Positions 16,786 to 26,656 are shown, numbered from the stretch's first letter. The stretch is DNA of 64,000 nucleotides from Streptomyces bambusae (GCF_019400985.1 NZ_WTFF01000001.1:1-64000); one strand, 5' to 3'. Numbers and translations: made by a program. Notes: generated by a model from the sequence alone, not told the origin.

Positions 16786-19700
16786 ATGCGGGAAGGCCGG
16801 TGGACCACGGTCACCGAGTCCGAGTTCGATCACGAGCGCCGCGCGCTGGACGCCATCCGTGAGCAGCTCCCCGACGCCGACCCGTGGCGTGCCTGGTCGA
16901 ATTTCACCTTCACCGCCAACACCGGCCATGTCCGCGAGGTGGACCTGCTCGTCGTCGCCCCGGGCGGCGCCTGCATGATCGAGCTCAAGAACTGGCGGGG
17001 CACGGTCACCAGCGAGAGCGGCACCTGGGTGCAGCTCAAGCCGGGCGGCCGCCGGGAGTCGCACGGCAACCCGCTGCACCTGGTCAACAAGAAGGCCAAG
17101 GAGCTGGCCGGCCTGCTCTCCCACCACGGCAAGCGCGTCTGGGTCGCCGAGGCGGTCTGCTTCACCGACGGCTCGCTCCGGGTCCGGCTCCCCGCCCACG
17201 ACCAGAACGGCGTCTACACCCTTCCCGAGCTGCTCGCCATGCTCAAGGAGCCGCCCCGTGACGAACGGCGCAGGATCACCGCCGTCGACTCGCGGGAGAT
17301 CGAGGCCGCGCTGAAGCGGGTCGGCATCCGCCGCAGCGACGCCGAGTACAAGGTGGGCCCGTACGAGCTGGAGCGGAAGGCCTTCGACGTAGGCCCGACC
17401 TGGGCGGACTACAACGCCCAGCACAGCGAGCTGCCCGAGACCGCCCGTGTCCGCATCTACCTGCGGGAACGCGGCTCGTCCGCGTCCCTGCGGCAGTCGG
17501 TGGAGAACGCCGCGCGCCGTGAGGCGGCAGTGCTCCAGCGGTTCAAGCACCCCGGTGTCGTGCAGCTCCAGCAGTACCACCCGTCGGGTCACTCCGCCGG
17601 CCCCGTCCTGATCTTCGACTACGACCGCCAGACCCTGCGGCTCGACGAGTACCTGCACCAGTACGGCGACAAACTGGACATCCTCGGCCGGATGGCACTG
17701 GTCCGGCAGCTCGCCGAGACCGTACGCTCCGCCCACTCGCGCCGGATCTTCCACCGGGCCCTGGCCGCCCGCTCCATCCACGTGATTCCCCGCAGCCGCG
17801 GCCGCAAGGGCCAGGCGATCGGCGAGGACGCCGCCTGGATCACACCGCGCCTGCAGATCTCCGACTGGCAGATCGCGACCCAGAGCAGCGGCACCGGCGG
17901 ACCCACCCCGGGCGCCACCCGGTTCGCCCCCACCGCGCTGTCCGCCATGCACCTGGCGAAGGACTCGGACCCGTACTTCGCCCCCGAGCTGACCGCCCTC
18001 AACGCCGACCCGGTCTACCTGGACGTCTACGGCCTCGGCGTCCTCACCTACCTCCTGGTCACCGGCAGGCCCCCGGCCGCCAGCCAGGCAGAGCTGCTCG
18101 CCCGCCTCGAAGCCGGCGAGGGCCTGCGCCCCAGCTCCCTCGTGGACGGCCTGTCCGAGGACATCGACGAACTGGTCCAGGCCGCCACCGCCTACCGGCC
18201 CGCCCAGCGGCTGTCGACGGTGGACGAGTTCCTGGAGATGCTGGAGCTGGTCGAGGACTCCCTCACCGCGCCCTCCGCCGACGCCGCGGCCGCCGTCCAC
18301 GAGGCCGCCGAGAGCCCCGAGGCCGCCCCGGTCCCGGAGAAGGACCCGCTGGAGGCTGTGGCCGGGGATGTCCTCGCCGGACGCTGGGAAGTCCGCCGCC
18401 GACTGGGCACCGGCTCCACCAGCCGGGCCTTCCTCGTGCGCGACCGCGCGGCGGAAGCCCGTGGGACGCGCCCCCTGGCCGTGCTCAAGGTGGCCCTCTC
18501 CGACAGCCGCGGCGCAGTACTGGAGCGCGAGGCCGAGACCATGGGCCGGCTGCGCGCCGACTCGCGCGTCATCCGTCTCGTCGAGCCGCAGCCCCTCAAG
18601 ATCGGCGGCCGTACGGTCCTCGCCCTGGAGTACGTGGGCGACGAGCGCGAGGGGGACCCGGAGCGCACCGACGAGTCCGTCAGCCGCACCCGCCACCGCG
18701 AGGAGACCGTCGCCCGCCAGCTCCGCGAGCGCGGCCGGCTCCCCATGGACCAGCTGGAGGCGTACGGCGACTACCTCTTCGGCGCCGTCGACTTCCTGGA
18801 GGGCGAGGGCGTCTGGCACCGCGACATCAAGCCGGACAACATCGCCATCCGCATCCGCCCGAACCGCACCCGCGAACTCGTCCTGATCGACTTCTCGCTC
18901 GCGGGCTACCCCGCGACCGAGCACGAGGCCGGCACCGAGGGCTACCTCGACCCGTTCGTCGGGACCCTCACGCGCACCGCGTACGACTCGCACGCCGAGC
19001 GGTACGCGGTCGCGGTCACCCTGCACCAGATGGCCTCCCGCGAGCTGCCCAAGTGGGGCGATGGCTCCGTCCCGCCCCGGATGACGGACCCGAAGGAGTT
19101 CCCGTACCCCGTCGTCGCGGCCGACGCCTTCGAGCCGGCGGTACGGGACGGCCTGGTGGCCTTCTTCCAGAAGGCCCTGGCCCGGGACATCAGCAAACGC
19201 TTCCCCGACCTGAAGCCGATGCGGGACGCCTGGAAGAAGATCTTCCTGGACGCCTCGCAGTCCGTCCCGTCCAGCCACCGCTCCCGCCACCCTGAGCCGA
19301 CGGCCACCCCGCGGACCCCCGATGCCGGCACCCCCGCCATCGCGGAGGCCGACTCCCTGACCGCCGAGCAGCAGCGCGACCGGCTGGCCGCCGAGGTCAC
19401 CCGGGACACCCACCTCTCGGCCGCCGGCCTCACCCCGGCCGCCGAGTCCTTCCTCTACGGCCTGGACATCACCACGGTCGGCGCCCTGCTCGACTACAGC
19501 CGCAACAAGCTCCTCAACGCGCCCGGCCTGGGCGCGAAGACCCGGGCCGAGGTGCAGCGCCGCCAGCGCGAGTGGGGCAAGCTGCTGCGCGAGGAACCGC
19601 TCTCGCCGCTCAGCCCGCGCGGCCGGGCCGAGGCCAAGGAGGAGCTCGCCCAGCTCACCGCGGCCGAGTCCGCGGTACTGGGCAGCCTGTCGCTCACCGA

Positions 19701-21468
19701 AGGTGCCGCAGGCCTCTCGGGCAAGACCCTCCAGTCGGTCAGCCTGGACACCCTCGCCACGCTCTTCGTCCCGGAGCTGAACAACAACCGCTCCAACGCG
19801 AACAAGGTCGAAATGGTCCGGCTGCTGCTGCGCCTGCCCGACGAGCGCGGCGAGCTGCCCGCCATCGGCGTCTGGCCGAAGCAGAAGGACGTGGCGGAAG
19901 CCCTCGGCCTGTCCGCGGGCCGCATCCCGCAGATGCTGAAGGAGGAGCGCAAGCGCTGGAAGAAGCACCCGGCGGTGCAGGCGCTCCGTGACGAGATCGT
20001 CGGCCTGCTGTCCGGGCTGGGCCGGGTCGCGTCCGCCGTCGAGATCGCCGACGCCCTGGCGGTCCGCCGCGGCACCCAGCTCGCGGAGCGCGAGCAGCGC
20101 CGCGCGCTGGCCCTCGCCGCGGTCCGCGCCGTGGTGGAGGTGGAGCAGCTGGATCCGGAGGAGGCCGAGTTCCAGCACCAGCCGAACCGCAAGGCCACCG
20201 AGGACTCCCTCGGCGCCGGCCTGCTCGCCCTGGACGTCCGCGAGGCCGACGGCCCGGACACCCCGACCGCCCCCGGCCTGCTGGACTACGCCTCCCGGCT
20301 GGGCCGCACCGCGGACCGCCTGGCGAAGCTGGAAACCCTCCCCACGGCGGCTACGGTCCTCGGCGAACTCGGCGCCCTCACCCCGCCCCCCGGCACCATC
20401 GAGTGGGACGAGCGCCGTGTCGTCGAGCTGGCCGCGGCCGCCTCGCTGAACGCGGCCGCCACCCCGCGTCTGGAGATCTACCCGCGCGACCTGCCGCTGG
20501 TACGGGCGCTGCGCCTCACCCAGGCCGGCCTGATCCGCCTGATCCCCGGCGTACCGGAAGGCCGCCAGCCGGGCATCCGGGACGAGGACATCCACGAGCG
20601 CGTCCGGGCCCGCTTCCCCGAGCTGGTGATCCCGGACGGCCGGGGCGCCCTCACCCACGACCTGCCGACCGGCGGCCCCCTCACCAAGGCTCTCCGGGAC
20701 GCCGGCTTCGACCTGGCTCTGTCCACCCGCGAGGACACGAAGACGCTGCGCTACCTGCCCAGCCGCATGGACAGCGTCACCAGTTACTTGACCTCGGGCT
20801 CCGGGCTGGGCGCCACGGACGCCGGCGCGGTGACCCGCTACGCGGACGACCCCCTGGTGGCGGGCTCGGCGCGCGCGAAGGAGCGGCTGCTCGCGTCGGC
20901 CCGGAAGGACGGCTACCGGGTCCTGACCGTGCACCACGGAAGCTCCCCGGCGGCGGTGCGAAAGCTGGCGTCGCACCCCATCGACGCCCAGCCGGTCTCG
21001 GTGACCGAACTCTTCCTGGAAGCCCTGCACGGCCTGGTCCCGCCGGGCACCAAGCCGACCTGGGAAACCCTGCTCAAGGCGGACGCGGCCGATGCGGGTT
21101 CGCGCGGGGCCCTCAAGTTCGCCGAGTACGCGCGTACGGCCTGGGGCACGGTGGAGCCGCGGGTACGCGAGCTCCTTGCGCCGGGGGCGGGTGGCGGGCC
21201 GGTGTTGCTCACCGACGCGTCGGTCTTCGCCCGCTACGACGCGATGGGCGTCCTGGACCGGCTGGCGGAGGCCGCCCGGCAGGGCGGACGCGGCCTGTGG
21301 CTGTTGGTCCCGCAAGGTGACCCGGCGCGGGAGCCGAAGCTGGGGCTGGTGGCCGTGGCGTACCAGGTCGGCCTGGGCGAATGGATCGAACTTCCGGACT
21401 CGTGGGTCCTGGACCGGGACCGGCTTCCCGCCGGTGCCGCTGTTGCAACCGAGGGAGACGTCAAGTGA
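16786..21468 (+). CDS. pglW: PglW, BREX type 2 NERD-kinase
   Basis: A 1560-residue Ser/Thr kinase of the phage growth limitation system. The N-terminus is a NERD nuclease-related domain (residues about 15-125, with EVDLLVVAPGGACMIELKNWRG). Next comes a kinase-like domain (about 190-490) whose catalytic loop reads HRALAARSIHV, so it looks inactive. A second kinase domain follows (about 525-830) with GTGSTSRAF, HRDIKPDN and DFS in place of DFG. Then comes a helix-hairpin region resembling the RNA polymerase alpha C-terminal domain (TVGALLDYSRNKLLNAPGLGAKT), an HTH-like segment (KQKDVAEALGLSAGRIPQML) and a long C-terminal part. It is coupled to pglX by a 4-nt overlap. Confidence 0.95.
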   Translation: MREGRWTTVTESEFDHERRALDAIREQLPDADPWRAWSNFTFTANTGHVREVDLLVVAPGGACMIELKNWRGTVTSESGTWVQLKPGGRRESHGNPLHLVNKKAKELAGLLSHHGKRVWVAEAVCFTDGSLRVRLPAHDQNGVYTLPELLAMLKEPPRDERRRITAVDSREIEAALKRVGIRRSDAEYKVGPYELERKAFDVGPTWADYNAQHSELPETARVRIYLRERGSSASLRQSVENAARREAAVLQRFKHPGVVQLQQYHPSGHSAGPVLIFDYDRQTLRLDEYLHQYGDKLDILGRMALVRQLAETVRSAHSRRIFHRALAARSIHVIPRSRGRKGQAIGEDAAWITPRLQISDWQIATQSSGTGGPTPGATRFAPTALSAMHLAKDSDPYFAPELTALNADPVYLDVYGLGVLTYLLVTGRPPAASQAELLARLEAGEGLRPSSLVDGLSEDIDELVQAATAYRPAQRLSTVDEFLEMLELVEDSLTAPSADAAAAVHEAAESPEAAPVPEKDPLEAVAGDVLAGRWEVRRRLGTGSTSRAFLVRDRAAEARGTRPLAVLKVALSDSRGAVLEREAETMGRLRADSRVIRLVEPQPLKIGGRTVLALEYVGDEREGDPERTDESVSRTRHREETVARQLRERGRLPMDQLEAYGDYLFGAVDFLEGEGVWHRDIKPDNIAIRIRPNRTRELVLIDFSLAGYPATEHEAGTEGYLDPFVGTLTRTAYDSHAERYAVAVTLHQMASRELPKWGDGSVPPRMTDPKEFPYPVVAADAFEPAVRDGLVAFFQKALARDISKRFPDLKPMRDAWKKIFLDASQSVPSSHRSRHPEPTATPRTPDAGTPAIAEADSLTAEQQRDRLAAEVTRDTHLSAAGLTPAAESFLYGLDITTVGALLDYSRNKLLNAPGLGAKTRAEVQRRQREWGKLLREEPLSPLSPRGRAEAKEELAQLTAAESAVLGSLSLTEGAAGLSGKTLQSVSLDTLATLFVPELNNNRSNANKVEMVRLLLRLPDERGELPAIGVWPKQKDVAEALGLSAGRIPQMLKEERKRWKKHPAVQALRDEIVGLLSGLGRVASAVEIADALAVRRGTQLAEREQRRALALAAVRAVVEVEQLDPEEAEFQHQPNRKATEDSLGAGLLALDVREADGPDTPTAPGLLDYASRLGRTADRLAKLETLPTAATVLGELGALTPPPGTIEWDERRVVELAAAASLNAAATPRLEIYPRDLPLVRALRLTQAGLIRLIPGVPEGRQPGIRDEDIHERVRARFPELVIPDGRGALTHDLPTGGPLTKALRDAGFDLALSTREDTKTLRYLPSRMDSVTSYLTSGSGLGATDAGAVTRYADDPLVAGSARAKERLLASARKDGYRVLTVHHGSSPAAVRKLASHPIDAQPVSVTELFLEALHGLVPPGTKPTWETLLKADAADAGSRGALKFAEYARTAWGTVEPRVRELLAPGAGGGPVLLTDASVFARYDAMGVLDRLAEAARQGGRGLWLLVPQGDPAREPKLGLVAVAYQVGLGEWIELPDSWVLDRDRLPAGAAVATEGDVK

Positions 21469-24400
21469 TCGACCGTAAGGCCCTGTTGGACGATCTGAAG
21501 AAGCAGGTCACAGCGGCCGAGGCCGATCTGACGAAACAGGTGAAGGCCGTCGAGGAGGTCGGCACCCGCCTGCGTGCGGAATACGACCGCGCCCGCAAGC
21601 TGGGCCGCACGGCCGCGACCTGGAACTCCTGGCTGGACGAGCGGGTCACCCAGGTAGCAGTGGCCTGGGTGTTGGGCACGGTCTTCGTCCGCTTCAGCGA
21701 GGACAACCGCCTGATCCCGGAGCCGTACCTGACGGCCCCCGAACCGGACCGCCGCGACCTGGCCCTGGCCCGCTTCGAGGACTACGTCGGCCGGTCCGAC
21801 GACCCCACATACCGCGGCTGGCTGGAACACGCCTTCGCCGAACTCGGCGCCGGCCAGGCGGGCCGCCTCCTCTTCGACCGCCGCCACAACCCCCTCTACC
21901 AGATCCCGCTGTCCCACGACGGCGCGCGTGACCTGGTGGACTTCTGGCGCACGCGTGACGAGGCGGGCGTCCTGGTCCACGACTTCACGGACCCCCTGGA
22001 GGAGGACGGCGACGGCACGAAGGGCTGGGACACCCGCTTCCTGGGCGACCTGTACCAGGACCTCAGCGAGGCCGCCCGTAAGACGTATGCGCTGCTCCAG
22101 ACCCCGGAGTTCGTGGAGGAGTTCATCCTCGACCGCACGATGGACCCGGCGGTCCGCGAGTTCGGCTACGACGGCCTGAAGATGATCGACCCCACGTGCG
22201 GGTCGGGGCACTTCGTCCTGGGCGCGTTCCGGCGCCTGGTCCGCCTGTGGGCGGAGGGCCAGCCCGGCAAGGACCTGCACGAGCGGGTCGCCGCCGCTCT
22301 GGACTCGGTCCACGGCGTCGACCTGAACCCCTTCGCGGTAGCCATCGCCCGTTTCCGACTCCTGGTCGCAGCAATGGCGGCGAGCGGGGTCCGCACGCTG
22401 GCGGAGGCCGCAAAGTACGAGTGGCCGATCCACCTGGCAGTGGGCGACTCCCTCATTAAGAACCGGTACAAGCAGGAAGCCCTCTTCGAGGGCGACGGGT
22501 CAGAGGGCTCAGACGAACTCGCCGAGTTCAAGTACCAGACGGAAGACATCCACGAGCACCCGGACATCCTGAAGCAGGGCCGCTACCACGTGGTGGTCGG
22601 CAACCCGCCGTACATCACTGTGAAGGACAAGAAGCTCAACGAGTTGTATCGCGGCTTGTACGACGCCTGCACGGGAACCTACGCACTCTCAGTTCCGTTT
22701 GCACAGCGATTCTTCGAACTGGCCAAAAAGGGAAGCGGCGGCGACCGGCGTGGGCGGGTCGGCCAGATCACCGCGAATTCATTCATGAAGCGCGCAGCAG
22801 GAAAGCGACTGATTGAAGAATTCTTTGCCCACAGAGTCGAACTGACAGAGGTCATCGACACTTCCGGCGCCCACGTTGCCGATCACGGAACTCCAACTGT
22901 AATTCTGATCGGGCAGCACGGAACCCCTTCCGAAAGTCGGCCAGTACATACAGTTCGCAGCATCCAAGGGGAACCAGAAGTCCCCGATCAGGACTCAGTC
23001 GGATACGTTTGGGATGAGATTCTCGAGAACATCGACAAGCCCGAATATTCCGGCAAGTGGATCTCCATCGCCAACCTTGATAGAGGTCGATACTTCGGAA
23101 ACCAGCCCTGGATCTTGTCGGATGGTGGACTCGAACTGGTCGAGGAGATCGAGAAGGGAAAAACCAGACTGCGGGAGGTCATCTCCCCGCCCGTTGGTGG
23201 AGCGATTCGTTCCGGAGCCGATGACGCCTTCATCCGCCCACGCAGGCCATTCCGAAGCGGCGAGCTCCGAAATTCAGAACACTTGCGCCCAGTCCTGACG
23301 GGCGAAGATGTTCGCGACTGGGATGCCACACCCAAGGAATTTATCTGGTATCCGTACGGAAATACGCTTGACCCGCTCGCCCTGGCGCACGAGCTATGGC
23401 GGGTTCGGCGAACGCTCGAAACGCGTCGAACGTTCCAGGGCGACATGGCAGCAGCAGGCCTTGAGTGGTGGGTCTACATGCAACACACGAAATCCACTTA
23501 CGAAACAGAGCTCTCCATTACCTTTTCCTTCGTGGCGACGCACAACAATTTCGCCCTAGACGGAGGGGGTAATGTATTCAACCAAAAGTCGCCCGTAATC
23601 AAACTCCCCAAGTCATCAACGCACGAAGAACACGCGAATATCCTTGGACTCATCAATAGCTCAACCGCCTGCTTCTGGTTCAAGCAGAACTGCTTCGACC
23701 GCGGACACGGCGGAATTGGCGGCGGCATCGCCAGCGAGGGCTGGGAGAAGTACTACGAGTTCACAGGATCCGTAATTGAGAACTTTCCCCTCAGCGACGA
23801 CTCTCCCGAGCTAATTGCTAGTTCAATTCAAGACTTGACCTCAAGAATTAAGGCATCCAGCCCCTGGACGCTCGCGTCTCACGTCACACCAACACTCGGA
23901 CTTCTTCAAAACGGGCACTCAACCTGGAATTCAATCCGGTCCCGCATGATCGCTCTTCAGGAGGAGCTGGACTGGCAGGTCTACTCCCTCTACAACCTGT
24001 ACCCCGAAGACCTGCGTGTCTCCAAGGACCCGGACCCGGACTCGCCCGACATCCCCGAACTCGCCCTCGGTGAGCGTGCCTTCGAGATCGTGCTTGCCCG
24101 CCGCGTTGCCGCCGGCGAGGCCAGCGACGAGTGGTTCAAGCGGCACGGATCTACGCCCATCACCGAGATCCCGTCCCACTGGCCCGCCGCCTACCGCGCA
24201 ATCGTCCAGAAGCGGATCGACGCCATCGAGTCGTCCCGCGCCATCGGCATGGTCGAGCGGCCCGAGTACAAGCGACGCTGGGCTACCGAGGGCTGGGACG
24301 CGCTCCAGGAGAAGGCGCTCCGCGCCTGGCTGCTCGACCGGATCGAGGATCGTTCGCACTGGTTCGATGAGAATGGGATGCCCGCCCTCATCACCCTCTC

Positions 24401-25076
24401 CCGCCTGACCGACAACCTCTCCCGCGACGAGGACTTCGTCTCCGTCGCCAAGATCTACGCCCCGCGCAAGGAACTGCCCGCCGTCGTCGCCGAGCTGATG
24501 AGCGACGAGCACGTGCCGTTCCTCGCCGCCCTGCGCTACAAGCCCTCCGGGCTCAAGAAGCGCGCGGACTGGGAGGACGTCTGGGATCGCCAGCGGCAAG
24601 AGGACGCCGAGCCGGACGAGCTGGCCAAGCGGAAGATCAGGGACAAGATCCCCGTGCCGCCGAAGTACACCTCGGCCGACTTCCTGCGCCCCTCCTACTG
24701 GCGGGCCCGCGGCAAGCTCGACGTACCCAAGGAGCGCTTCATCTCCTACGGCCAAACCAATGCCGCCACCCCCGAGCTGTACGGCTGGGCCGGCTGGGAC
24801 CACGGGGAGCAGGCGTACGCTCTCGACACGTACATCGCCACCAACGAGGCGATGAGCGCAGAAGAGGCAACGCCCTTCCTGGCCGGCCTGCTGGAGCTTC
24901 AGCCCTGGCTCGACCAGTGGCACAACGAGTTCGACGCCAACTTCGGCTCCTCGCCCGCCGTGTTCTTCCGGGGCGACCGGCAGATGGAGCAGGGCAAGCA
25001 CGGCCTCACCGACGACGACCTGCGCGCCTGGCGGCCCGCGGCCACAACCCGAGGACGCCGCACCACCAAGAAGTAG
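21465..25076 (+). CDS. pglX: PglX, BREX adenine-specific DNA methyltransferase
   Basis: A 1203-residue N6-adenine methyltransferase that marks host DNA, and in the Pgl system phage DNA, and gives BREX its specificity. The SAM motif DPTCGSGHFVLGAF begins at Asp242 and the catalytic NPPY is at residues 380-383. A predicted coiled coil (LLDDLKKQVTAAEADLTKQVKAVEEV) opens the protein. The start is GTG 21465 in a GTGA overlap with pglW; the next in-frame starts would remove the coiled coil. Residues about 390-825 are encoded by clearly lower-GC DNA than the rest, consistent with an exchanged target-recognition domain. I found no G tract longer than about five that could act like the phase-variable tract of S. 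coelicolor pglX. Confidence 0.96.
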   Translation: MIDRKALLDDLKKQVTAAEADLTKQVKAVEEVGTRLRAEYDRARKLGRTAATWNSWLDERVTQVAVAWVLGTVFVRFSEDNRLIPEPYLTAPEPDRRDLALARFEDYVGRSDDPTYRGWLEHAFAELGAGQAGRLLFDRRHNPLYQIPLSHDGARDLVDFWRTRDEAGVLVHDFTDPLEEDGDGTKGWDTRFLGDLYQDLSEAARKTYALLQTPEFVEEFILDRTMDPAVREFGYDGLKMIDPTCGSGHFVLGAFRRLVRLWAEGQPGKDLHERVAAALDSVHGVDLNPFAVAIARFRLLVAAMAASGVRTLAEAAKYEWPIHLAVGDSLIKNRYKQEALFEGDGSEGSDELAEFKYQTEDIHEHPDILKQGRYHVVVGNPPYITVKDKKLNELYRGLYDACTGTYALSVPFAQRFFELAKKGSGGDRRGRVGQITANSFMKRAAGKRLIEEFFAHRVELTEVIDTSGAHVADHGTPTVILIGQHGTPSESRPVHTVRSIQGEPEVPDQDSVGYVWDEILENIDKPEYSGKWISIANLDRGRYFGNQPWILSDGGLELVEEIEKGKTRLREVISPPVGGAIRSGADDAFIRPRRPFRSGELRNSEHLRPVLTGEDVRDWDATPKEFIWYPYGNTLDPLALAHELWRVRRTLETRRTFQGDMAAAGLEWWVYMQHTKSTYETELSITFSFVATHNNFALDGGGNVFNQKSPVIKLPKSSTHEEHANILGLINSSTACFWFKQNCFDRGHGGIGGGIASEGWEKYYEFTGSVIENFPLSDDSPELIASSIQDLTSRIKASSPWTLASHVTPTLGLLQNGHSTWNSIRSRMIALQEELDWQVYSLYNLYPEDLRVSKDPDPDSPDIPELALGERAFEIVLARRVAAGEASDEWFKRHGSTPITEIPSHWPAAYRAIVQKRIDAIESSRAIGMVERPEYKRRWATEGWDALQEKALRAWLLDRIEDRSHWFDENGMPALITLSRLTDNLSRDEDFVSVAKIYAPRKELPAVVAELMSDEHVPFLAALRYKPSGLKKRADWEDVWDRQRQEDAEPDELAKRKIRDKIPVPPKYTSADFLRPSYWRARGKLDVPKERFISYGQTNAATPELYGWAGWDHGEQAYALDTYIATNEAMSAEEATPFLAGLLELQPWLDQWHNEFDANFGSSPAVFFRGDRQMEQGKHGLTDDDLRAWRPAATTRGRRTTKK
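22640..23940 (+). other. Low-GC segment inside pglX (target-recognition region)
   Basis: Hand counts give 28/60 G+C for 22801-22860 and 31/60 for 23521-23580, against 45/60 for 22261-22320 upstream within the same gene. Rare A/T-ending codons cluster here (AAA, TTT, ATT, AAT). The reading frame stays open and protein-like, so it is a divergent cassette, not decay. Confidence 0.8.
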
Positions 25077-25094
25077 CAGCCCCTCAAGGCAGAG

Positions 25095-25126
25095 CGGCTC
25101 CCGTGATCAGGCGATCGCGGGAGCCG
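25095..25126. terminator. Bidirectional hairpin between pglX and the DUF397 gene
   Basis: A 14-bp stem (CGGCTCCCGTGATC with GATCGCGGGAGCCG, one G-U pair) closes a 4-nt loop and is followed by TTCCGTT. It lies between convergent genes, 18 nt after the pglX stop and 11 nt from the DUF397 stop. Confidence 0.85.
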
Positions 25127-25137
25127 TTCCGTTGGTC

Positions 25138-25347
25138 TCAGCTGCTCAACTGCCGGTCCCGAAGCGCCGCAACGAAGGAGTTCCAGCCGCTCGCCCCGAA
25201 CACGATCACCGGGCCGTCCGGAATCTTGGAGTCCCGCACGGGGACGCCAGCAGCAATACCGTCGGCGACCTCGACACACTGGCCACCGTCAGGGTTGCTG
25301 TAACTACTCTTCCGCCATGTAACGGCACTCAGCTCGATGGCTCGCAC
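25138..25347 (-). CDS. DUF397 protein
   Basis: A 69-residue protein with the complete DUF397 pattern: WRKSSYSNPDGGQCVEVADG, VRDSKIPDGPVIVFGASGWNSFV. These small streptomycete proteins are encoded beside WhiJ-type HTH regulators and act in developmental or stress control; their biochemical role is not established. The start overlaps the stop of the upstream HTH gene by 19 nt, so both are made from one transcript. It is inserted between pglX and the rest of the BREX genes. Confidence 0.92.
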   Translation of the reverse strand: MRAIELSAVTWRKSSYSNPDGGQCVEVADGIAAGVPVRDSKIPDGPVIVFGASGWNSFVAALRDRQLSS

Positions 25348-26171
25348 GGTACTTCCTCCAACATGCGCAGGATGAACTTCCGCGACTCGGCGGGGGAAAG
25401 CGCCAGGTCACGAACCGCATCGTAGGCGCGCTGCAGACGCTCAACCGACGCGTTTTCCTCAACGAGTTCACCACGGTGAGCGCTCTCCGTGTAGGCCACG
25501 GTACGCGCATCCGGCAGCCGCAGGAACATGACGTCGGTACTCACCAAGGCATGTGGCCCAACGCCCAACGGCAGCACCTGGATCGTCACATGCGGCCGGT
25601 CGGCCAGTTCCAGCAGGTACTCAAGCTGAGTACGCCACTCACCGGTGTCCAGCAACCCCGCACGCAGCACCGCCTCCGACAGGATCGTCCGGAACCGCGG
25701 CGCCTCCTTCCCCTCCAGCAACTCCCGCCGCCCCATGCGGGCCTCAACCTGCTGCGTCAGCTCCGGCTCTGCCATCCCGCCCACAGTCAGCAGCTCCCGC
25801 GCGTACCCCGGAGTCTGCAACAACCCAGGCAGCACGCTCACCGCGAAGTGCCACAGGCTCACCGCCTCCGCCTCCAGCGCCATGTACCGCCGGTACTGCT
25901 CGCGGAACTGCCGCTGGTCGCCCGCCGCCAGCTCCCACAGCGCCAGCAGCAGCCCCGGCGTCCCGTAGTGCTGGTCCAGGGCCTGGACCACCTCCGGGCC
26001 GCCGATGGTCTCGCCCTTCTCCATCTTCCCGAAGAGCGACCAGTCCCACCCCAGCCGCTCCCCCAACTGCCGCAGGCTCGCCCCGCTCCCGGTCCGGAGT
26101 ATCCGCAGTTCCTCCGCGAACCGCTGGCGCGGTTCCTGGCTGCGGCCGGTGATGACGCGTCGTTGCGGCAT
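25329..26171 (-). CDS. WhiJ-type helix-turn-helix regulator (DUF5753)
   Basis: A 280-residue DNA-binding protein. An Xre-type HTH occupies the first 75 residues (FAEELRILRTGSGASLRQLGERLGWDWSLFGKMEKGE). The DUF5753 effector domain follows (LWHFAVSVLPGLLQTPGYAREL, LEYLLELADRPHVTIQVLPLG, TDVMFLRLPDARTVAYTES). GGAGGGGAGCGCC upstream of the ATG at 26171 decides the start over longer in-frame options. Paired with a DUF397 gene downstream and a small divergent gene upstream, it forms the standard WhiJ-like module. Here it may control expression of the flanking defence genes. Confidence 0.93.
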   Translation of the reverse strand: MPQRRVITGRSQEPRQRFAEELRILRTGSGASLRQLGERLGWDWSLFGKMEKGETIGGPEVVQALDQHYGTPGLLLALWELAAGDQRQFREQYRRYMALEAEAVSLWHFAVSVLPGLLQTPGYARELLTVGGMAEPELTQQVEARMGRRELLEGKEAPRFRTILSEAVLRAGLLDTGEWRTQLEYLLELADRPHVTIQVLPLGVGPHALVSTDVMFLRLPDARTVAYTESAHRGELVEENASVERLQRAYDAVRDLALSPAESRKFILRMLEEVPCEPSS

Positions 26172-26386
26172 GGCGCTCCCCTCCGAGGCGCTGGTGTGGA
26201 AGTTGTGGAACCAGTGATCACCTGCGGCGAAGGACAACCACCGCCCGGCGTGCCGGTCCCGTTCCGGATGCATCCTCGTAATGCCCGTACTACGCACCGT
26301 AATCCCCCGCACCGATCCGGTTCAGGCGAACGAGCAAGAGACAGACAACTGTCCGCATCCTCCAGATCCCCAGCGACAGGAGAGCC
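26172..26386. promoter_or_regulatory. Divergent intergenic region of the WhiJ-like module
   Basis: This region separates the leftward HTH-DUF397 pair from two small rightward genes. It contains two close direct copies of TGTGGAA (about 26195-26212) next to CTGG/CCAG half-sites, a possible regulator site. No clear -10 was recognised. Confidence 0.35.
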
Positions 26387-26656
26387 ATGTCCGCAACTCC
26401 CCCGCAGCAGCCCAAGTTCCTCACGCGCAACACCCGCGCCACGCGAGCCAAGATCAAGGAAGCCGTTGCCGCCCGCGACGCCCTCGCCGTCGCCCTCACC
26501 CGGGCCGGCATCCAGCTCCCCGCCATGGACGTCCGTACCCCCTGGCCGAACGAGCGCGAGAGCGGGGCCCCGTACGCGCTCGTGGACCTCGGGGTGTGTT
26601 CGGCGCCCGTTGCCCATGCCCTGGCCAAGGTGATCGCGAAGGGTACCGCCGGGTGA
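26387..26656 (+). CDS. Hypothetical protein of WhiJ-like module
   Basis: An 89-residue soluble protein (start SATPPQQPKFLTRNTRATRAKIKEA, then VAARDALAVALTRAGIQLPAMDVR). It has no domain I recognise. AGGAGA at 26378-26383 supports the ATG at 26387. It is transcribed away from the HTH gene and overlaps the next small gene by 4 nt (GTGA). Small proteins of this size often accompany WhiJ/DUF397 pairs in Streptomyces, so it probably belongs to that module and not to BREX. Confidence 0.75.
   Translation: MSATPPQQPKFLTRNTRATRAKIKEAVAARDALAVALTRAGIQLPAMDVRTPWPNERESGAPYALVDLGVCSAPVAHALAKVIAKGTAG

Noticed and set aside
16678..21315. 1545-codon minus-strand open frame
   Set aside because: Mirror image of pglW third-position GC; no recognisable motifs and it spans the whole sense gene.
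21465..25076. Phase-variable G tract in pglX as in S. coelicolor
   Set aside because: I found no G run longer than about five in the gene.
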